64,000 bases of DNA from Bacillus sp. J33 (GTDB lineage Bacteria; Bacillota; Bacilli; Bacillales; Cytobacillaceae). The translations under genes were made by a program, and so were the position numbers. Within the stretch, counting starts at the first letter, position 1, and each line of letters begins with the position of its first letter. Under the pieces are notes generated by a model. It saw only the letters and a program-made list of their open reading frames with translations, did no database searches and was not told the DNA's origin. Positions 1 through 8,712 of the stretch are shown piece after piece. The stretch lies in assembly GCF_000518885.1 (NCBI RefSeq), contig NZ_JAEL01000009.1:18580-82579 (forward strand), given 5' to 3'.

Positions 1-34
1 GGAAATCAACAGGCCAATTTTATAGAAGTAAAAA

Positions 35-80
35 GAGGGTGCCCGAAAGTTAGACTTTTGGGACACCCTCCTAATTTTTT
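35..80. terminator. Bidirectional hairpin terminator
   Basis: A long stem formed by 35-50 and 54-70 is followed by a T run at 75-80 and preceded by an A run, so it can end transcripts from either side, including the DUF3231 gene that stops at 227. The arm reading GGGTGTCCCAAAAGTC on the minus strand also resembles ends of some Bacillus transposons, but no transposase is present here. Confidence 0.6.
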
Positions 81-226
81 ACGGCTTTTTTTGATTTAGG
101 TCTTAATAAGTTCTTTTCTTTCCCTCCGCCTGTATCATTCACTCAAATGCAGGAAGTGCGATGCTCCACATTAGTTTTTCAAATGGACTCTTATTCACTT
201 ATACATACCCTAATAACAATGTTTTA

Positions 227-1231
227 TTATTTTTCTTTTGCAATTTCTTTTCTATTAGGAGCAAGTGGCGGCTGTTCTAACCATTTATTTTGCACCATAA
301 TATCGAACCATTTTTTGGTAACCGCAAGATTCTTTAGAATGGTGGTTTCGTAAGTGGCTACAAGATCTGTACGCATAGCTGATGCTAGACCTGTCCCATG
401 ATATGCCTGTGCGGCTTGGAACAAGAAACCAATATGATACAACATTAATTTATCGGAAAAAGGAGAGTCCGTTGAAGTTGTCACTTCTGTTTCCCACGAC
501 CTAGGAACTGGCAAATTATCCTTGTGCATTATTTTTGCAAGTGCTTGTATTTGTCCATCAGACGTTTTCTCGGAATCCTCTAAAAATTTTCTTACCTCTT
601 TTGTTTGAGCAACTTGACTGAATGCGATAGAAAGAGTTTTAGCCATAATACTCTTTTTAATGTTGATAGAAATACTGATGATTTCTATTGCCGTTAAACG
701 TCTCCCTTTTCCAAAAAATCCATCTGTGAAATCTTGGCTAGAAATAATTTCAGGGTTCTTGGCAGGATAAAATAAAGGATCCCTTTGGAAATGCCCTTTC
801 TCGAGCAACAATTCAATCGTTTGGTGATACATTTTTTTCGCATCGTTATCGCATGAATCGTAAAAATCCCTTAAGTCTTTTCTAACTGAAACACCAAATG
901 CAGTGGTATGTCCGAGCAAACCATGCAAAGTCATTATATGTAGATAATTTAAGCAAAATATGTCAGTGAACAATCTCCCTGAATCTTTATTAAGGTCAGA
1001 TTCGGTAAATCCAATTGGAACTGGAAACCCTTCGTTTTCCATAAAAGTTACGAGTTGTTTCTTTTGTTTTTCGAAGGTCTTAATAGCATCCTCAAAAATA
1101 GCTTTTATTGACTCGTCCTCAATAATAGAAAACATATATCTATTTACTACATCTGTCATTGTTCCGTTTACATACTCTCCCCACAATGTTCCTATTTCGG
1201 AAGATGTGAGTTTTAATTTATTCTTATCCAC
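227..1231 (-). CDS. DUF3231 family protein
   Basis: A 334-residue soluble protein of the DUF3231 family, common in spore-forming bacilli and without an established function. It has two similar halves of about 160 residues, each predicted to be an all-helical bundle; related helix pairs (SEIGTLWGEY near the N-terminus, FLFQAAQAYHGTGLASAMRTD near the C-terminus) recur in this family. There is no signal peptide. The start is GTG at 1231, chosen because AGAGGTGAT sits five bases upstream. The gene stands alone, with a perfect inverted repeat about 50 bp upstream that could be an operator. Family assignment is from recognised sequence features; the biological role is unknown. Confidence 0.8.
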   Translation of the reverse strand: MDKNKLKLTSSEIGTLWGEYVNGTMTDVVNRYMFSIIEDESIKAIFEDAIKTFEKQKKQLVTFMENEGFPVPIGFTESDLNKDSGRLFTDIFCLNYLHIMTLHGLLGHTTAFGVSVRKDLRDFYDSCDNDAKKMYHQTIELLLEKGHFQRDPLFYPAKNPEIISSQDFTDGFFGKGRRLTAIEIISISINIKKSIMAKTLSIAFSQVAQTKEVRKFLEDSEKTSDGQIQALAKIMHKDNLPVPRSWETEVTTSTDSPFSDKLMLYHIGFLFQAAQAYHGTGLASAMRTDLVATYETTILKNLAVTKKWFDIMVQNKWLEQPPLAPNRKEIAKEK

Positions 1232-1281
1232 ATTATCACCTCTTAGGTATTATTTGATAATTTGGCAGTAAATATAAATTT

Positions 1282-1308
1282 TTTTACTAAAGGGTCATTT
1301 TAGTAAAA
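1282..1308. promoter_or_regulatory. Perfect inverted repeat, possible operator
   Basis: TTTTACTAAA (1282-1291) and its exact complement TTTAGTAAAA (1299-1308) flank a 7-base loop, 50-77 bp upstream of the divergent DUF3231 start. There is no G+C-rich stem or T run of terminator type, so a protein-binding site is more likely. Confidence 0.35.
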
Positions 1309-1362
1309 TATCTGTTGAGACAATTTTGTAGATCATTCGCATTTTTCATTTTTCACTCAATC

Positions 1363-1428
1363 GGGCGCAATTCAAGAGTAAGAATTGGGCTCTTTCTTTG
1401 TAAATAGGGCCAGAATGTTGAGGAACTC
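1363..1428 (+). repeat. Stem-loop repeat family, copy 1
   Basis: GGGCGCAATTC, a short loop, then GAATTGGGCTC, followed by TTTCTTTG and the tail AGGGCCAGAATGTTGAG. The same plan recurs at 3296, 4610, 5794, 19738, 19929 and partly at 37008 and 57770. The rest of the 1232-1709 gap holds only the inverted repeat at 1282 and the promoter at 1645. Confidence 0.5.
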
Positions 1429-1644
1429 ACCCTAGAGATAAATGTGGAAATTGGTTTAAGATTTTAGGAATTTAAAGTAAGGTTTCAGATATAAGTGAAA
1501 TGAAGTAAAGGTTATTTTAAATGTTGAAGAGAAATGATACAGAAATAAAATAAGGGGTATGTGTTTTGTAGTAACCCTAAAGATGCTTGTAATGTCATAA
1601 CTCTTAAGCACTCTTATTACTGTGTTTATTAAATTCAGAATTTA

Positions 1645-1673
1645 TTGATATTTTAAAATAATTGAAATAAAAT
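1645..1673 (+). promoter_or_regulatory. Predicted sigma-A promoter for the YfcC-type gene
   Basis: TTGATA (1645-1650), 17 bases, TAAAAT (1668-1673). It lies 37 bp before the ATG at 1710. Confidence 0.4.
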
Positions 1674-1709
1674 GATAAATAGACACTATTATTTAACAAG
1701 GGGGAAGAT

Positions 1710-3125
1710 ATGAATACACAAATAGAATCAAATCGAAAAAAATCTAAACAATTTAAGTTTACTATGCCGGATACTTATGTACTCCTGTTTATTATCGTAA
1801 TTCTTGCTGTGGGTGCTACATACATGATACCGGCGGGAGAATTTGAACGCGAAACAGTCAATAACATGACTGTAGTAGTTTCTGACTCTTATCATACAGT
1901 TGAAAGCAATCCCGCCAGTCTATTTGACATCGTTCTTTCATTTCAGAAAGGAATGGTTCAATCCGGAAGCATTATTTTTTTGATTTTGTTTATGGGGGGA
2001 CTTATTGAGGTAATCGAATCGACCGGTTCTATTAAAGCCGGAGTTATGAAGGCCATTGACAAGACGAAAGGAAACGAATTTATTCTTATTGCGACGATCT
2101 CGGTGATCTTTGCTTTCGCGGGAGCAGCCAGTATTGTGGCAAATTCCGTGATCGCCTTTGTATCGATTGGGGTAATTATTGCAAGAGCCATGCGTCTAGA
2201 CCCGATTATTGCTGTAGCGATTACGTTTGGTGCGACATTTGCAGGGTTCAACGTAGGTTTTGTTAATCCTTATACGGTTGGCATTGCACACAATATTGCC
2301 GAGCTGCCAATGTTTTCGGGACTTGTGTTTCGTCTTGTGGTGTTTTCTGTTATCGTCTCCGCAACTGTTTGGTACACGTGGCGTTATGCTAAAAAAGTTT
2401 TGAAAGATCCGAGTCAAAGTATGGTTTCAAATTCATACGGCGGGGATGAGGAAAAAATTGAGAACCACATTGAATTCACCACAAAACATAAGGCAGTATT
2501 AGGTTTTGTGGTGCTTGCATTTATGTTTATGGTTTATGCTACGGTACAGTTTAGCTGGTCAATTGATCAAATGGCTGCCTTTATTTTGGTGATTGCTATT
2601 GGTGCAGGATTCATTGGGAGAATTCATTATAATCAATTTATTGCACATTTTATGAAGGGGGCTGAAAAGTTAGTTTATGGTGCTCTCGTAGTTGGTGCCG
2701 CACGGGCTATTTTAGTGATTATGGAAGACGGAAAAATTCTGGATACCATTGTCAATAGCCTATCTGGCTTATTAACTGATCTTCCGCCAGTGATTGCTGC
2801 GATTGCGATGTTTGTTTCGAACGGCGTGATTAACTTTTTTATTCCTTCTGGAAGCGGTCAGGCTGTTGTTGTTATGCCGATCATGACACCGTTAGCCGAT
2901 ATGGTTGGCATTACGAGACAAGTGGCTGTACAGGCCTATCAATTCGGAGATGGATTTACCAACAGTATTTTGCCGACCTCAGGCCCCTTGATGGCCAGTC
3001 TCGCTGTGGCAGGCGTTCCCTATATGAAATGGGTAAGGTGGATGATGCCGTTGTTTCTTATTTGGGGAGTGATTGCCATAGCTGCACTTGCCGTCGGTGT
3101 TCTTATTAATTGGGGACCGTATTAG
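1710..3125 (+). CDS. YfcC/DcuC-superfamily membrane transporter
   Basis: A 471-residue integral membrane protein of the YfcC family, within the C4-dicarboxylate/arginine-ornithine carrier superfamily. After a basic cytoplasmic start it has about 11-12 hydrophobic segments. The motifs IPAGEF near residue 34, the G/N-rich re-entrant segment GFNVGFVNPYTVGIA near 177-191 and the second one NFFIPSGSGQA near 382-392 are typical of the family, where the conserved Asn/Ser/Gly loops form the substrate site. The ATG at 1710 has AAGGGGGA seven bases upstream. It is monocistronic. The substrate cannot be told from sequence; peptides, amino acids or dicarboxylates are all possible. Confidence 0.85.
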   Translation: MNTQIESNRKKSKQFKFTMPDTYVLLFIIVILAVGATYMIPAGEFERETVNNMTVVVSDSYHTVESNPASLFDIVLSFQKGMVQSGSIIFLILFMGGLIEVIESTGSIKAGVMKAIDKTKGNEFILIATISVIFAFAGAASIVANSVIAFVSIGVIIARAMRLDPIIAVAITFGATFAGFNVGFVNPYTVGIAHNIAELPMFSGLVFRLVVFSVIVSATVWYTWRYAKKVLKDPSQSMVSNSYGGDEEKIENHIEFTTKHKAVLGFVVLAFMFMVYATVQFSWSIDQMAAFILVIAIGAGFIGRIHYNQFIAHFMKGAEKLVYGALVVGAARAILVIMEDGKILDTIVNSLSGLLTDLPPVIAAIAMFVSNGVINFFIPSGSGQAVVVMPIMTPLADMVGITRQVAVQAYQFGDGFTNSILPTSGPLMASLAVAGVPYMKWVRWMMPLFLIWGVIAIAALAVGVLINWGPY

Positions 3126-3497
3126 AATACCACTTTAATAACGAAACAAAATAAAGACGTTTAGCTGCTTACACACTTTGTTTGGAATTCCAAATTGTTC
3201 GCAATAAAAGAGATATTTTATTAAAGACTAATGCAATAACTTACGTTACAAGGAAAAATATCTAATCTTTTTTTAAAAATGTTCTTCAAGAAACGGGGCG
3301 CAATCCTGGAACAAGGATCAGCGCTTCTTTTCATTTAAGGGCCATATAATGGAGCAATAATCCTAAATAAAATTGGATAAGGAGTTTATAAAGATTTGTA
3401 ATTAAATTACTCTTTCACTCAAAGAAATGAAACTTAGTATATTGCAAATCGTATATTAAAGTGATTTAGAGAGTTACGATTACGATATAAGGGGGCA
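3126..3497. other. Intergenic region with stem-loop repeat copy 2
   Basis: The only structure seen is a stem-loop repeat at 3296-3357 (GGGGCGCAATCCT, loop, AGGATCAGCGC, then TTTCATTTAAGGGCCATA), which could end transcription of the upstream transporter gene. No open frame of note is present. Confidence 0.45.
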
Positions 3498-3761
3498 TTG
3501 AAACTGTTACCGATTATTTTATCTATACTACTAATAATCAGTCTAATTTTTTCTATATCTGTTCTGATTAATAAAAGAAAAAAGGCTGGAATAACAGGGG
3601 TAAAAAGTGCTTTAACTTCAATTTGTTTTTTTCTTATTGCCATAACAAACCTTTTTGCTTATTGGTTTAATTTTATGGGACTAATTAATTGGTTTATTAC
3701 GGTTGTTTTGTTGAGTTTAGGTGCTTATTTTACAAAATATATGCCAATGCCTGAAAGGTGA
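3498..3761 (+). CDS. Small membrane protein, unknown
   Basis: An 87-residue protein with three hydrophobic segments (about residues 2-22, 37-53 and 58-78) separated by a basic loop INKRKKAG. The start is TTG at 3498, supported by ATAAGGGGG with five to seven bases of spacing; no in-frame ATG is better placed. I do not recognise a family. It is a plausible three-pass membrane protein of the kind common in Bacillus, and it stands alone between two repeat-bearing intergenic regions. Confidence 0.6.
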   Translation: MKLLPIILSILLIISLIFSISVLINKRKKAGITGVKSALTSICFFLIAITNLFAYWFNFMGLINWFITVVLLSLGAYFTKYMPMPER

Positions 3762-3949
3762 TTTTTAAGAAGCAGTACAGTAACTGATTATTGTGGATTA
3801 AGAGCCTGTGCTAATTTTGAAATAATATTATTAGGCTAAAAAGCATGAAAGTTTAACAAGGCTTTATATTAGATAGGGATATATATTGGCAGATTTTTCT
3901 AGTTATTACTAACCGTCACATTAACCTGCTCAAAGGGGGAAATAAGGAA

Positions 3950-4492
3950 TTGAATCCAAACATGATTAAGTTTCGAAGGCTTATAGTAGAAGATTTGCCA
4001 CTTATGTATAACTGGATTAGAAATGACCGCTTTGTTAACCGGTTTTGGGCTAACAACAAAAAAGAACCTTATGAAAAGGTAACCAAAGAGTTTTCTGATT
4101 ATATCAAGAGGGTTGAACCAACTGATCCATATCTAATTCTTTATGATGTTACTCCTATTGGTTATATACAAACATTTAAATGGAGTGATTATCCAGTATT
4201 TGAAAAGTACGTTAATCTAACTAATTCAGCCAGTTTAGACCTATTTATAGGAGAAGAGGAGTATAGAAATAAAGGACTTAGTACTAAAATTCTGTCCCTT
4301 TTTCTAAGTCAGTTTGTTTTTTCCGATGAAAGTGTAGACAGGTGTATGATTAATCCAGAGGTTAACAATAGTAAAGCTATACGGGCCTATGAAAAAGTCG
4401 GGTTTCATATTATTAAAATGGTCACAGATATCCCGGAAGAACCTGGACCTGTTTTTTTCATGAGTTTAGATCGTCATGAGTTCCAAGGATAA
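3950..4492 (+). CDS. GNAT N-acetyltransferase, AAC(6')-like
   Basis: A 180-residue GNAT-fold acetyltransferase. The order of motifs fits the aminoglycoside 6'-N-acetyltransferase / siderophore-acetylating subgroup: N-terminal FRRLIVEDLPLMYNWIRND, the acidic strand ASLDLFIGE, the acetyl-CoA loop EYRNKGLSTKI near residues 104-114 and the C-terminal NPEVNNSKAIRAYEKVGF. Acetyl-CoA would be the donor; the acceptor is unknown. The TTG at 3950 follows AAAGGGGGAAATAAGG; an ATG four codons later is the alternative start. A stem-loop repeat lies downstream. Resistance to aminoglycosides is possible from subgroup similarity but is inference only. Confidence 0.75.
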   Translation: MNPNMIKFRRLIVEDLPLMYNWIRNDRFVNRFWANNKKEPYEKVTKEFSDYIKRVEPTDPYLILYDVTPIGYIQTFKWSDYPVFEKYVNLTNSASLDLFIGEEEYRNKGLSTKILSLFLSQFVFSDESVDRCMINPEVNNSKAIRAYEKVGFHIIKMVTDIPEEPGPVFFMSLDRHEFQG

Positions 4493-4985
4493 ATATCATT
4501 AAAAGAAAGAGTCGGAAACCAAGTGATTCTTAATTGGTTCTTATTGAACTTTGTGCTTTTCTGTATTATCTGGTACAGCTATTGTAGAACGATCTTCCGT
4601 GATGCGATTGGGCGCTATCCTGGAAGGATGAGCGCTTATTTTTCATTTAAGGGCCATAATGTTGAGGAAGAGAAATGAACACCTTATTTTGTTATTCTGG
4701 TTGTTTAGTGGTAAATTTTCCTGTACACTTTTTAGCAGAGATGTAAATGGAAGGGGAAATCAACTCAACATGTGGACATCCTTGTAATGATTATCTAAAT
4801 GAATAGAATATTAGCCTTAACGGGTGAAGTATGTCTATTTTTAAATCATTAACAAGGGTCGCTTGGTGTGTTAATACCTGACAACACTAGTGGTGGATAC
4901 CTTTGTATCTGCTTTTTTGTGTTTCAAGGAAATTTTACATCTCTTTTATTCACCTCTTAGCACCCCAAAAATAGGAGGATTACTA
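4493..4985. other. Intergenic region with stem-loop repeat copy 3
   Basis: The stem-loop repeat occupies 4610-4668 (GGGCGCTATCCT, loop, AGGATGAGCGC, TTTTTCATTTAAGGGCCATAATGTTGAG). The remainder shows no gene. An in-frame extension of the following SDR gene up to 4890 has no ribosome binding site and is not counted. Confidence 0.45.
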
Positions 4986-5765
4986 ATGACTGGTCTAAAA
5001 GGGAAAGTTGCAATAATTACAGGTGCAAGTCGTTCAAAAGGAATAGGGGCAGCTATTTGCCGCTCACTTGCGAACGCTGGAGCAGATATATTTTTTACAC
5101 ATTGGTCTCTATTTGATGAGACTAATGGTAATGGTTTAGATAAAGATTTTCCAAATATCTTATGTAAAGAGTTAAGAAATATAGGAGTAAATGCTGCTCA
5201 TATGGAGGTTGACCTGAGTTTAAGAGAATCACCAAGTCTTATTATGGATAGGGTAGAAGAAACGTTAGGTACACCTAGTATATTAGTTAACAATGCTACT
5301 TTTGAATCGCCTGCAAATTTTCGAACATTGAATACAGAGATTCTGGACCAGCATTACAAAGTGAACAACAGTGGGACACTCATGCTGTCTGTGGAATTTG
5401 CTAGAAGGTATGAACAGTCATTTCCCGAAAGAAAAGATGGCCGAATCATTAATATGATATCTAAAGGTCCAGATCCAAACAATTTAGCCTATATAGCAAC
5501 TAAGGGGATGGTGATTGCAATCACTGAACCTTTATCAGTTGCATTAGCGCCCATCGGTATTACAGTAAATTCAGTTGATCCTGGACCTACAGATTCAGGC
5601 TGGATGAATGAGGAAATGAGAAATCATTTACTTCCACTATTTCCTGCAGGACGTTTAGGAGTACCTGAAGATGCAGCACGGTTCATAACTTTCTTAGCCA
5701 GCGAGGATTCTGGCTGGATTACAGGACAAACGATAAAATCAGACGGTGGATTTTTAGGTAAATAG
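4986..5765 (+). CDS. Short-chain dehydrogenase/reductase
   Basis: A 259-residue classical-type SDR with a Rossmann fold. The cofactor motif TGASRSKGIG is at residues 12-21, NNAT near residue 100, and the active-site Y169-x3-K173 is present. The candidate catalytic Ser (S159) is only ten residues before the Tyr, whereas relatives I recall have about thirteen, so the active-site loop appears three residues shorter. The motif VNSVDPGPTDSGWM near 195-208 is typical of a Bacillus SDR group annotated as 3-oxoacyl-ACP reductase-like. The ATG at 4986 follows AGGAGG by six bases. Substrate unknown. A stem-loop repeat follows the stop codon. Confidence 0.8.
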   Translation: MTGLKGKVAIITGASRSKGIGAAICRSLANAGADIFFTHWSLFDETNGNGLDKDFPNILCKELRNIGVNAAHMEVDLSLRESPSLIMDRVEETLGTPSILVNNATFESPANFRTLNTEILDQHYKVNNSGTLMLSVEFARRYEQSFPERKDGRIINMISKGPDPNNLAYIATKGMVIAITEPLSVALAPIGITVNSVDPGPTDSGWMNEEMRNHLLPLFPAGRLGVPEDAARFITFLASEDSGWITGQTIKSDGGFLGK

Positions 5766-5793
5766 AAGAAAAGGAACATGCTTTTCATTAAAA

Positions 5794-5856
5794 GGGCGCA
5801 ATTCTGCAGTAAAGAATTGCGCTCAATCTTTATGTAAAGGGACAGATTGTTGAATA
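5794..5856 (+). repeat. Stem-loop repeat family, copy 4
   Basis: GGGCGCAATTCTGCAGTAAAG followed by AATTGCGCTC forms the stem, then a T-rich stretch and the tail AAAGGGACAGATTGTTGAATAACTC. It begins 29 bp after the SDR stop codon and may act as its terminator. Confidence 0.55.
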
Positions 5857-5876
5857 ACTCAAAGTAAGAAAAGGTA

Positions 5877-5906
5877 ACCTCCCAATCATAGGAAAGATTG
5901 GGAGGT
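5877..5906. terminator. 11-bp perfect hairpin between convergent genes
   Basis: ACCTCCCAATC (5877-5887) pairs exactly with GATTGGGAGGT (5896-5906). It lies between the converging SDR and methyltransferase genes. The flanking T runs are weak, so terminator function is only likely. Confidence 0.45.
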
Positions 5907-5927
5907 AGGTCCGTTATTAACCGAATA

Positions 5928-6845
5928 TTAATTTTTTACAGCATGGATGTAATGAATCGTTTCGAATGCAGACAAATAGTCTGTACGATTACGAAAGAAT
6001 TGATTATGAATAGTAATAGGTGATAAATGTTCATAAATAAGTAAACCTGAGTTTTCTAACATTTTCTCCATTTCATCATAAGTAAAACATGATTTCATTG
6101 GCTCACCACTGGCTGAAGCCATTTGAACCATATGTTGAACTCGATTAGACATTCCTTTTTCTTCAAAAAGTTTGTCGTCTGCATAATCAAAAACGATAGA
6201 ACTTCCTGATGGAATTTTGGCGAATAATTTATTAATCAAGTTGGCATTTTCCTCTTTTGTTAAATAATAAGAAACACCTAAAAGACTAAAGAACGTTTTT
6301 TTGTTAGGCATAAAACCTTTTTCAACAAGATTTTGAACAGTAAATTCTTTGGTGAAATCCATTGAAACAAAATGAAGATTATCCGGAATTTGATAATTTG
6401 CATTTGCTAACCTCATCTTTTTAAAGTCTTGTGTGCCTGGATAATCAACTTCAAATATTTCTAAGCTGCCGTTTAATTCCGGGTGCCGGAAACAAAAGGT
6501 ATCTAATCCAGCTCCTAGAATGACATACTGTTTAACACCTAACAGCAATTCATGAAATAAGACGTTTTCGCAATAGGCAGCACGTGCTAAAGGAGTTGGA
6601 GAAAGTTGGACTTGTGTAATCCATTTTAACATTTCATCTGGATGATCTTGAAACTTCTGTGCAATCTCATGATTAAAGAATTGAATTCCTTTGATCATGT
6701 TCTCACGAATATTTGCAAATTCTTTTTGTGTTATTAAATCTTTTGCAATACAATCATCAAAAATTTTGGGTGTGTCATATTTACTATGGTATGCTCGACC
6801 AAAGGCTGAGATTAAGGAAGTTAAACTTGATTCATTTTTCTCCAT
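5928..6845 (-). CDS. Class I SAM-dependent methyltransferase (leucine carboxyl methyltransferase family)
   Basis: A 305-residue protein of the LCM/PPM1-type methyltransferase family (the TIGR00027 group in bacteria). The SAM-binding motif VILGAGLDTFCFRHPE is near residues 107-122, followed by the acidic EVDYPGTQDFKK segment that contacts the ribose, and FSLLGVSYYLTKEE later on. The bacterial members have mostly undefined acceptors; O-methylation of a small molecule or carboxylate is possible. The start at 6845 has GAGAGG six bases upstream. A strong sigma-A promoter and, just before the ribosome binding site, a complete intrinsic terminator precede the gene, which suggests expression by antitermination. 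Confidence 0.8.
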   Translation of the reverse strand: MEKNESSLTSLISAFGRAYHSKYDTPKIFDDCIAKDLITQKEFANIRENMIKGIQFFNHEIAQKFQDHPDEMLKWITQVQLSPTPLARAAYCENVLFHELLLGVKQYVILGAGLDTFCFRHPELNGSLEIFEVDYPGTQDFKKMRLANANYQIPDNLHFVSMDFTKEFTVQNLVEKGFMPNKKTFFSLLGVSYYLTKEENANLINKLFAKIPSGSSIVFDYADDKLFEEKGMSNRVQHMVQMASASGEPMKSCFTYDEMEKMLENSGLLIYEHLSPITIHNQFFRNRTDYLSAFETIHYIHAVKN

Positions 6846-6862
6846 ACATTACCTCTCCCATA

Positions 6863-6900
6863 TAAAAAAAATAAGATTCCCCTGGCCAGGAGAACCTTAT
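6863..6900 (-). terminator. Leader terminator / putative attenuator of the methyltransferase gene
   Basis: On the minus strand, 6900-6871 folds into a 13-bp stem with a GGCC loop (all positions pair, allowing G-U pairs), immediately followed by eight T residues. It lies only about 20 bp upstream of the ATG at 6845 and downstream of the promoter at 6927-6955, so transcription must pass it to express the gene. Confidence 0.6.
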
Positions 6901-6926
6901 TATACACTCAAACAATTTAACTGTAA

Positions 6927-6955
6927 ATTATAGCATAAATTAATTTTTTTGTCAA
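6927..6955 (-). promoter_or_regulatory. Consensus sigma-A promoter for the methyltransferase gene
   Basis: On the minus strand TTGACA (6955-6950), 17 bases, TATAAT (6932-6927): a perfect consensus pair. A second TATAAT (6904-6899) overlaps the base of the leader hairpin. Confidence 0.65.
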
Positions 6956-7093
6956 TAAAAAACGCGTTGTATTATGATGTAAATTCCATTTTAAGTACAA
7001 TCTAACAAAAATGTAATATTAATCCGAATAATGTTATTTGATTCAATGGCAGGTCATCTAATTCTCTTTTACTATGTTCTAAAAAGAGATTGG

Positions 7094-7720
7094 ATGGTGT
7101 TAGGTTTGGATATTTCAGAAGTTAATCTATCATTGTTTAGGTTGGTGAATGACTTAGGAAAAGATCATCCCTTTTTGAATCCCGCATTTAGTTTTATTGC
7201 AGAATATATGGTTTTTTTACTTGCGCTCAGTGTTCTTTTTATTTGGTTTACAAGAGATACGGATAATAGGATGATGATTCTTTGTGCATCGATCGCTTTC
7301 ATTTGTGCCTTTACGATAGGAAAGCTTTCAGGGGTATTTCACTCAAATTATCAGCCTTTTGTTGAATTGCCAGACGTTAATAAACTGATACATAAAGAAA
7401 AAGACAATTCTTTTCCAAGTGACCATACAATATTATTCTTCACATATTGTATTTCATTCTGGCTCTTTAAGAGAGGCTGGTCAATTTTATGTATATTGTT
7501 AGCTGTTCTGGTGGGGGTCTCCCGTATATGGGTTGGGGTCCATTACCCTTTTGATGTTTTAGCAGGAATAGTAATAAGCCTAGCTGCTGCAACTTTTATA
7601 TATTTAACCATCCCTAAACTAAGTGTTGCTCAAACCATCTTAAAAATTTATGAAAAATGTGAAAACATGCTTCTTCTTCGGTTCAAAAGAACAAAGGGAA
7701 ACAAGTCAAAAAATTATTAG
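7094..7720 (+). CDS. PAP2-superfamily undecaprenyl-diphosphate phosphatase, BcrC-like
   Basis: A membrane phosphatase of about 208 residues related to B. subtilis BcrC, which dephosphorylates undecaprenyl pyrophosphate outside the membrane and protects against bacitracin. The PAP2 signature is visible: SFPSDHT in the middle and SRIWVGVHYPFDVLAG further on, giving the catalytic His residues, Arg and Asp. Five to six membrane segments are present, with a basic C-terminus. The start is uncertain: ATG at 7094 with AAAGAGA upstream is preferred; a frame beginning at 7031 lacks a ribosome binding site. The N-terminal block SLFRLVNDLGKDHPFLNPAF matches the start region of BcrC proteins. A terminator follows. 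Confidence 0.8.
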   Translation: MVLGLDISEVNLSLFRLVNDLGKDHPFLNPAFSFIAEYMVFLLALSVLFIWFTRDTDNRMMILCASIAFICAFTIGKLSGVFHSNYQPFVELPDVNKLIHKEKDNSFPSDHTILFFTYCISFWLFKRGWSILCILLAVLVGVSRIWVGVHYPFDVLAGIVISLAAATFIYLTIPKLSVAQTILKIYEKCENMLLLRFKRTKGNKSKNY

Positions 7721-7755
7721 ATTTATTCAGCAATCGGATGGTTATGTTCAAGATT

Positions 7756-7778
7756 AGCTGCCGAATCAGGCGGCTTTT
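7756..7778 (+). terminator. Terminator of the bcrC-like gene
   Basis: AGCTGCC (7756-7762) pairs with GGCGGCT (7769-7775), followed by TTTTC. Confidence 0.5.
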
Positions 7779-8009
7779 CTTATTCGACTCCCTCAGTTAA
7801 ATATGCTTTCTCCTGAACGCAAACGGTCAGGTTAGCTGAAGTAGACTTGTTGAACAGTTTTCTCGAACTACGCATTGTACTCCAAATCGTTATTATCCTT
7901 AGTTGCTTTTAAATCACGTTTTTATACTATTGTATAAAATTTCCATATATCCCACATATTTTTTAAAAGTATTGTTCATTATAAAAAAAACGGAAGAAAG
8001 AGGGAAATC

Positions 8010-8483
8010 ATGTTAACAACTATAATTCGAATAGGATCCATACTATCTTGGGGAACTGTTTTCTTTATCCCCCGAAACTCAGTAAAGAGATACATTCCGG
8101 TTACGATTTCGGCTGCACTTGTAGTAGTTACTGCGGCCTTTATTGGTACAAATTATGGCTTTTGGGACATAAAAGGCAATTCCAAAAAAAGAATGTGGAA
8201 CCTGTTATCCCTTGGGTTAGGCTATTTTACAATAGCAAACTTATGGATTTTCCATTTAACCTTTGGTAAATTTCGGTTATATTTTTTAATCAACTTGATA
8301 AACAATTTTGTATATGCTTATGGAATAATACCTATTTTAGAAAAAATGAATTTTTTGAATTATGCTAAATTCAGACGAACATATCATATTATTGTAACAA
8401 TGACACACTCTTTATTCCTATATGGATATCAATTGTTTTTTGATAAACAGGACTCAAGAAATTTACAATGGTTTAATAAATAA
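8010..8483 (+). CDS. Integral membrane protein, unknown
   Basis: A 157-residue protein with about four hydrophobic segments (residues 5-20, 30-48, 64-84 and 90-110) and a polar C-terminus. A conserved domain is not recognised. The ATG at 8010 is preceded by AGAGGGAAATC. The neighbours on both sides are unrelated and it is probably transcribed alone. A hairpin terminator lies about 190 bp downstream. Confidence 0.65.
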   Translation: MLTTIIRIGSILSWGTVFFIPRNSVKRYIPVTISAALVVVTAAFIGTNYGFWDIKGNSKKRMWNLLSLGLGYFTIANLWIFHLTFGKFRLYFLINLINNFVYAYGIIPILEKMNFLNYAKFRRTYHIIVTMTHSLFLYGYQLFFDKQDSRNLQWFNK

Positions 8484-8669
8484 GTGCTCAAATAGAATGC
8501 AATTAGACTAGGAATGCTTTAGTGAAAGGGGATTTGATTGATTTTTAGATTGAAAAGATTTTTTAATTATTCCTTTAAAGGGAGCGATTGTTAAATATCC
8601 AAAATAATCAAAAGCTGAAAATATGCTGGTTTTTATTCATTTCTTGCCTATTTTCGGCTTGTTTCTATA

Positions 8670-8703
8670 AAAAAACATACTGCCAAAAAACAGTATGTTT
8701 TTA
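8670..8703 (+). terminator. Hairpin terminator
   Basis: AAAAACATACTG, a CCAAAAAA loop, CAGTATGTTTTT: a perfect A/T-flanked stem that can work in both directions. Confidence 0.6.
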
Positions 8704-8712
8704 CTACCAAAT

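Noticed and set aside
4890-4985. N-terminal extension of the SDR
   Set aside because: No ribosome binding site; the ATG at 4986 has AGGAGG and begins the Rossmann fold at the normal distance.
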